Assembly: GCA_045649415.1 (NCBI GenBank)
Contig: JAZRPY010000022.1
Coordinates: 80,724 to 144,723 of the forward strand
From: CAKSQL01 sp045649415
Lineage (GTDB): Bacteria > Bacillota > Clostridia > UBA1381
Reading direction: 5' to 3'
DNA length: 64,000 nucleotides
The translations under genes were made by a program, and so were the position numbers. The notes under the pieces were generated by a model. That model had not been told where the DNA came from, ran no database searches, and was given only the letters and a program-made list of their open reading frames with translations. The first letter of the stretch is position 1. Each line of letters begins with the position of its first letter. This document shows positions 62,287 through 64,000 of the stretch, piece by piece.

Positions 62287-62490
62287 TCAATTCGGAGCGG
62301 TATCGAAGTGGTCATAACGAGAACGACTCGAAATCCCCTCGGTTACACTGTAACTGTACCCTCACAAATGGCTTAACCACGCGGGTTTAAGCGATTTCGC
62401 GAATCACCCAAAACACCTTTATCTAGCGGTTTTTCTAACCAATTCTAACAAAATTCTATATTGCTTGTTTTGCTCTGTCAATTCGGAGCG
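62287..62490 (+). repeat. Direct repeat TCAATTCGGAGCG flanking about 180 bases
   Basis: The 13-mer occurs at 62287-62299 (into the truncated tRNA) and 62478-62490 (just before the intact tRNA). The DNA between has small palindromes (GCTTAACC...GGTTTAAGC, GCG-ATTT-CGC) but no gene. It looks like a duplication or excision scar. Confidence 0.7.
62294..62335 (+). pseudogene. 5' half of a tRNA-Ser gene
   Basis: GGAGCGG, TA, the D-arm and the anticodon arm up to CTCGAAATC match the intact tRNA-Ser at 62504 (from the D-arm on, nearly identical) and then diverge inside the 3' anticodon stem. No variable arm, T-arm or acceptor 3' strand follows. The acceptor 5' strand (GGAGCGG) differs from the intact copy (GGAGAAG). 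Confidence 0.85.
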
Positions 62491-62503
62491 AATTAATATA
62501 CTT

Positions 62504-62592
62504 GGAGAAGTATCGAAGAGGTCATAACGAGAACGACTCGAAATCGTTTTGTCCGCAAGGGCACGTGGGTTCGAATCCCACCTTCTCCGCCA
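62504..62592 (+). tRNA. tRNA-Ser (anticodon CGA)
   Basis: All arms pair: acceptor GGAGAAG/CTTCTCC, D stem TCG/CGA with GG in the loop, anticodon stem AACGA/TCGTT with loop CTCGAAA (anticodon CGA, reading UCG), long variable arm TGTCC/GGGCA as required for serine, T stem GTGGG/CCCAC with TTCGAAT. Discriminator G and encoded CCA follow. No clear promoter lies directly in front; it probably relies on the one at 62249. Confidence 0.96.
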
Positions 62593-62597
62593 TATTA

Positions 62598-62635
62598 TAA
62601 CCCTAACTTTTATCAAAGTTAGGGTTATTGTTTTA
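62598..62635 (+). terminator. Terminator of tRNA-Ser
   Basis: Perfect stem TAACCCTAACTTT/AAAGTTAGGGTTA with loop TATC, followed by TTGTTTT. Confidence 0.9.
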
Positions 62636-62642
62636 ATAGATA

Positions 62643-62678
62643 AAATAAATGTGCCAAAAGAATTCGCTTTTGACACAT
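62643..62678 (-). terminator. Terminator of the Ig-like lipoprotein gene
   Basis: On the minus strand TGTGTCAAAAG pairs with CTTTTGGCACA (one wobble) and TTTATTTTA follows. It lies 22 bases after the stop at 62700 and is convergent with the tRNA terminator. Confidence 0.75.
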
Positions 62679-62699
62679 CATAATAATCGTTACAGATCT

Positions 62700-63500
62700 T
62701 TATTTGATTTGTTCTACTATGGATAAAATTATGTTCTGATCGAGTTCTTCGCCATTTATTCCCACCAAATCCCCAATTGGGTTTGTTTCAACTTTACCGT
62801 CTTGATATACATCTAGATATGCTCTATCTGAGATGCTCTCTCCAAAAGAATTTTTTGCAGAATATTCAATTACAACAACATCATAATCAGCTATTGAGTC
62901 AGCATAATCATTATACATTACCTTTTGAACCAATAATGATTCTGGGAATTTTAATGAATTAAATAAAACTTTTATTGCATTTTTTACCAAAGTATATTTT
63001 TCGTCTGCAACAACAACCTTTACAACTTTGTTCGTATTGTTACCTGATGAATCTATTGCAGCATATCTAACAGAATAAGTTCCTTCTGTTTTCGAATCGA
63101 CAGTATTCTCAACCACTTTTATCATATTATTCATATTAGTATCATAATTGTCAGAAACATCAATATGATCTATTGGATTAAACAAATCCCCTGTTGAAAT
63201 AACAATTACATCATCTACAATTAATTGAGGGCTTTGAGTATCCACAACTGCAATTGTATAAGATACCTCTTTTGTTTTTTGGTTAGGATACTCTATTTTT
63301 CCGCTCACTTCATATGTGCCCAACTCTGTTATATTAATGTTATCGTTAGAAACTGTAAATCTTTCTCCGTCGCTCAACTCTAATACTTTATTTAAGTTAT
63401 AATCAGAAAAAACTTCTATTTCATATATCTTATTGCTACTGCATCCGCATAACATACTAATAATTAATACTACCAAAAGTACACTTATTTTTCTTGTCAT
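62700..63500 (-). CDS. Lipoprotein with a DUF5011-like Ig-fold domain
   Basis: A 266-residue surface protein of unknown role. The signal peptide ends in LCGC, so Cys20 is the lipidated residue. A first beta-rich region (about 27-82) is followed by an Ig-like domain of the DUF5011/HYR type (about 84-168): VVDTQSPQL, then DVSDNYD and YSVRYAAIDSSGN, the usual start and end of such modules. A C-terminal alpha/beta domain (about 170-266) with DRAYLDVYQDGK is not recognised. AAAGGGG precedes the ATG. Single-gene unit between two terminators. Confidence 0.8.
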   Translation of the reverse strand: MTRKISVLLVVLIISMLCGCSSNKIYEIEVFSDYNLNKVLELSDGERFTVSNDNINITELGTYEVSGKIEYPNQKTKEVSYTIAVVDTQSPQLIVDDVIVISTGDLFNPIDHIDVSDNYDTNMNNMIKVVENTVDSKTEGTYSVRYAAIDSSGNNTNKVVKVVVADEKYTLVKNAIKVLFNSLKFPESLLVQKVMYNDYADSIADYDVVVIEYSAKNSFGESISDRAYLDVYQDGKVETNPIGDLVGINGEELDQNIILSIVEQIK

Positions 63501-63786
63501 TCTTAAAACCCCTTTCCATATTTATACATATACTATATCACTAAAAGCCAAACTTTACAATAGTAAAAGCAATATTTTATCATTATTAACAAAAGCGTGA
63601 TCATTTTACTGTTATTATACTTTTTACATTGTTTAATCCAGCTTTTTGCTCACACGCCCTTTGAAAGCCGTCTTATTTGTGAGTTAATGTCTTGAGTGGT
63701 ATAACAACCCTGCCCAAGAGACTTTTGCCTTACAACCCCTTTAACAGCCTTTGTAACTCGGCCCCAAAATCGATTTTAAAGAGTGA
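63501..63786. other. Non-coding stretch, no gene recognised
   Basis: The first 130 bases are AT-rich and hold the lipoprotein promoter region. From about 63640 the DNA is distinctly richer in G/C than other gaps here, with several C-runs on the plus strand. An open plus frame of about 40 codons crosses 63690-63800, but it has no start signal and no recognisable domain. Confidence 0.4.
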
Positions 63787-63815
63787 GGGCGTACTCTCAT
63801 GAGCACGCCCCCTGA
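63787..63815. terminator. GC-rich hairpin downstream of the NADAR gene, possible terminator
   Basis: GGGCGTACTC and GAGCACGCCC pair with one mismatch around loop TCAT. A T5 tract follows on the plus strand (63816-63820); the minus-strand side is only moderately T-rich. It lies 26 bases after the NADAR stop. Confidence 0.5.
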
Positions 63816-63835
63816 TTTTTAACCTGAATGCTTCT

Positions 63836-64000
63836 TTATTTCAACTTATCCCTTACTGCCATCAGAGTGAATCCAAGTAGGTTTTTCCCTTGCCATTCAG
63901 ATATATTGAATCTTCTCTTATCCTTCATTGATATACCAATTCCCCATATTTTGTCATTTACAGCACATTCAAGTCGGATCGTAGCCATGTCGTTCTGTGA
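63836..64000 (-). CDS. NADAR family protein, C-terminal part only
   Basis: Fifty-four residues to the stop, the rest outside the window. IRLECAVNDKIWGIGISMKDKRRF and the following W-x-G-K-N-L-L-G-F-x-L-M-x-V-R-D-K-L ending match the C-terminus of NADAR (YbiA/DUF1768) proteins. Family members are N-glycosidases acting on riboflavin intermediates or ADP-ribosylated guanine. The context needed to choose is missing. Confidence 0.82.
   Translation of the reverse strand, partial: SQNDMATIRLECAVNDKIWGIGISMKDKRRFNISEWQGKNLLGFTLMAVRDKLK

Noticed and set aside
62419..62676. Minus-strand frame of 85 codons containing WDSNPR
   Set aside because: It is antisense to the tRNA-Ser gene; this peptide string is a well-known false translation of tRNA-Ser genes.
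1..64000. CRISPR array, rRNA operon, insertion sequence or intact prophage
   Set aside because: No regularly spaced repeats, rRNA signatures, transposase or phage structural genes were seen on either strand.

Overview
The window comes from a low-GC, spore-forming Firmicute of the class Clostridia. Evidence: SpoIIID; the SCIFF six-cysteine peptide with its radical-SAM maturase; a fused IspH-S1 protein; a V-type pyrophosphatase of the K+-dependent type; AGGAGG-like ribosome binding sites with frequent TTG/GTG starts; and sigma-A promoters with 17-base spacers. Almost all genes are core and lie on the minus strand. A short plus-strand block (about 2.6-6.5 kb) carries a DUF378 protein, lexA, metK, tmRNA and spoIIID. 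I see no CRISPR array, rRNA, insertion sequence or prophage.

Layout, left to right. 0-2.5 kb: truncated hppA and a decayed HlyD-type adaptor gene. 2.6-6.5 kb: DUF378 protein, lexA (LexA box on its -35), metK, ssrA, an SLH-domain gene fragment broken by an exact 19-bp tandem duplication, and spoIIID behind a sigma-E-like promoter. 6.5-9.1 kb: SCIFF maturase, SCIFF peptide, TIGR04086 membrane protein, yajC. 9.2-24.6 kb: two linked runs for tRNA modification and genome maintenance (dprA, topA, trmFO, thioredoxin-like protein, miaB, YlbF-like protein, then mutS, mutL, miaA, rsfS, leuS). 24.7-30 kb: murD, three tandem M42 peptidases and a SpoU methyltransferase. 30.1-40.2 kb: a nine-gene run uvrC, pgeF, peptide-binding lipoprotein, RpiR-type regulator, flavoprotein, hutP-like, cmk, plsC, ispH-S1. 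40.3-41.8 kb: HPr and recA (perfect SOS box).

41.9-59.3 kb holds an 18-gene run without terminators: yicC, remA, gmk, rpoZ, priA, def, fmt, yugP-like, rsmB, rlmN, prpC, pknB, rsgA, rpe, thiN, cysteine desulfurase, thiI, cinA. It links nucleotide supply, transcription, translation initiation, ribosome modification, Ser/Thr phosphorylation and 4-thiouridine synthesis, and ends beside recA. 59.5-61.7 kb is a three-gene operon in which two single-pass membrane proteins with the same roughly 40-residue helical repeat flank a HlyIII/PAQR protein; this is the least explained module here.

61.8-64 kb is more plastic: a shredded NagD-type phosphatase gene, a strong promoter in front of a half tRNA-Ser, an intact tRNA-Ser(CGA) 0.2 kb further on, a lipoprotein with an Ig-like domain, and the C-terminal end of a NADAR-family gene at the right edge.

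All assignments are from reading the sequence. No database search was run.
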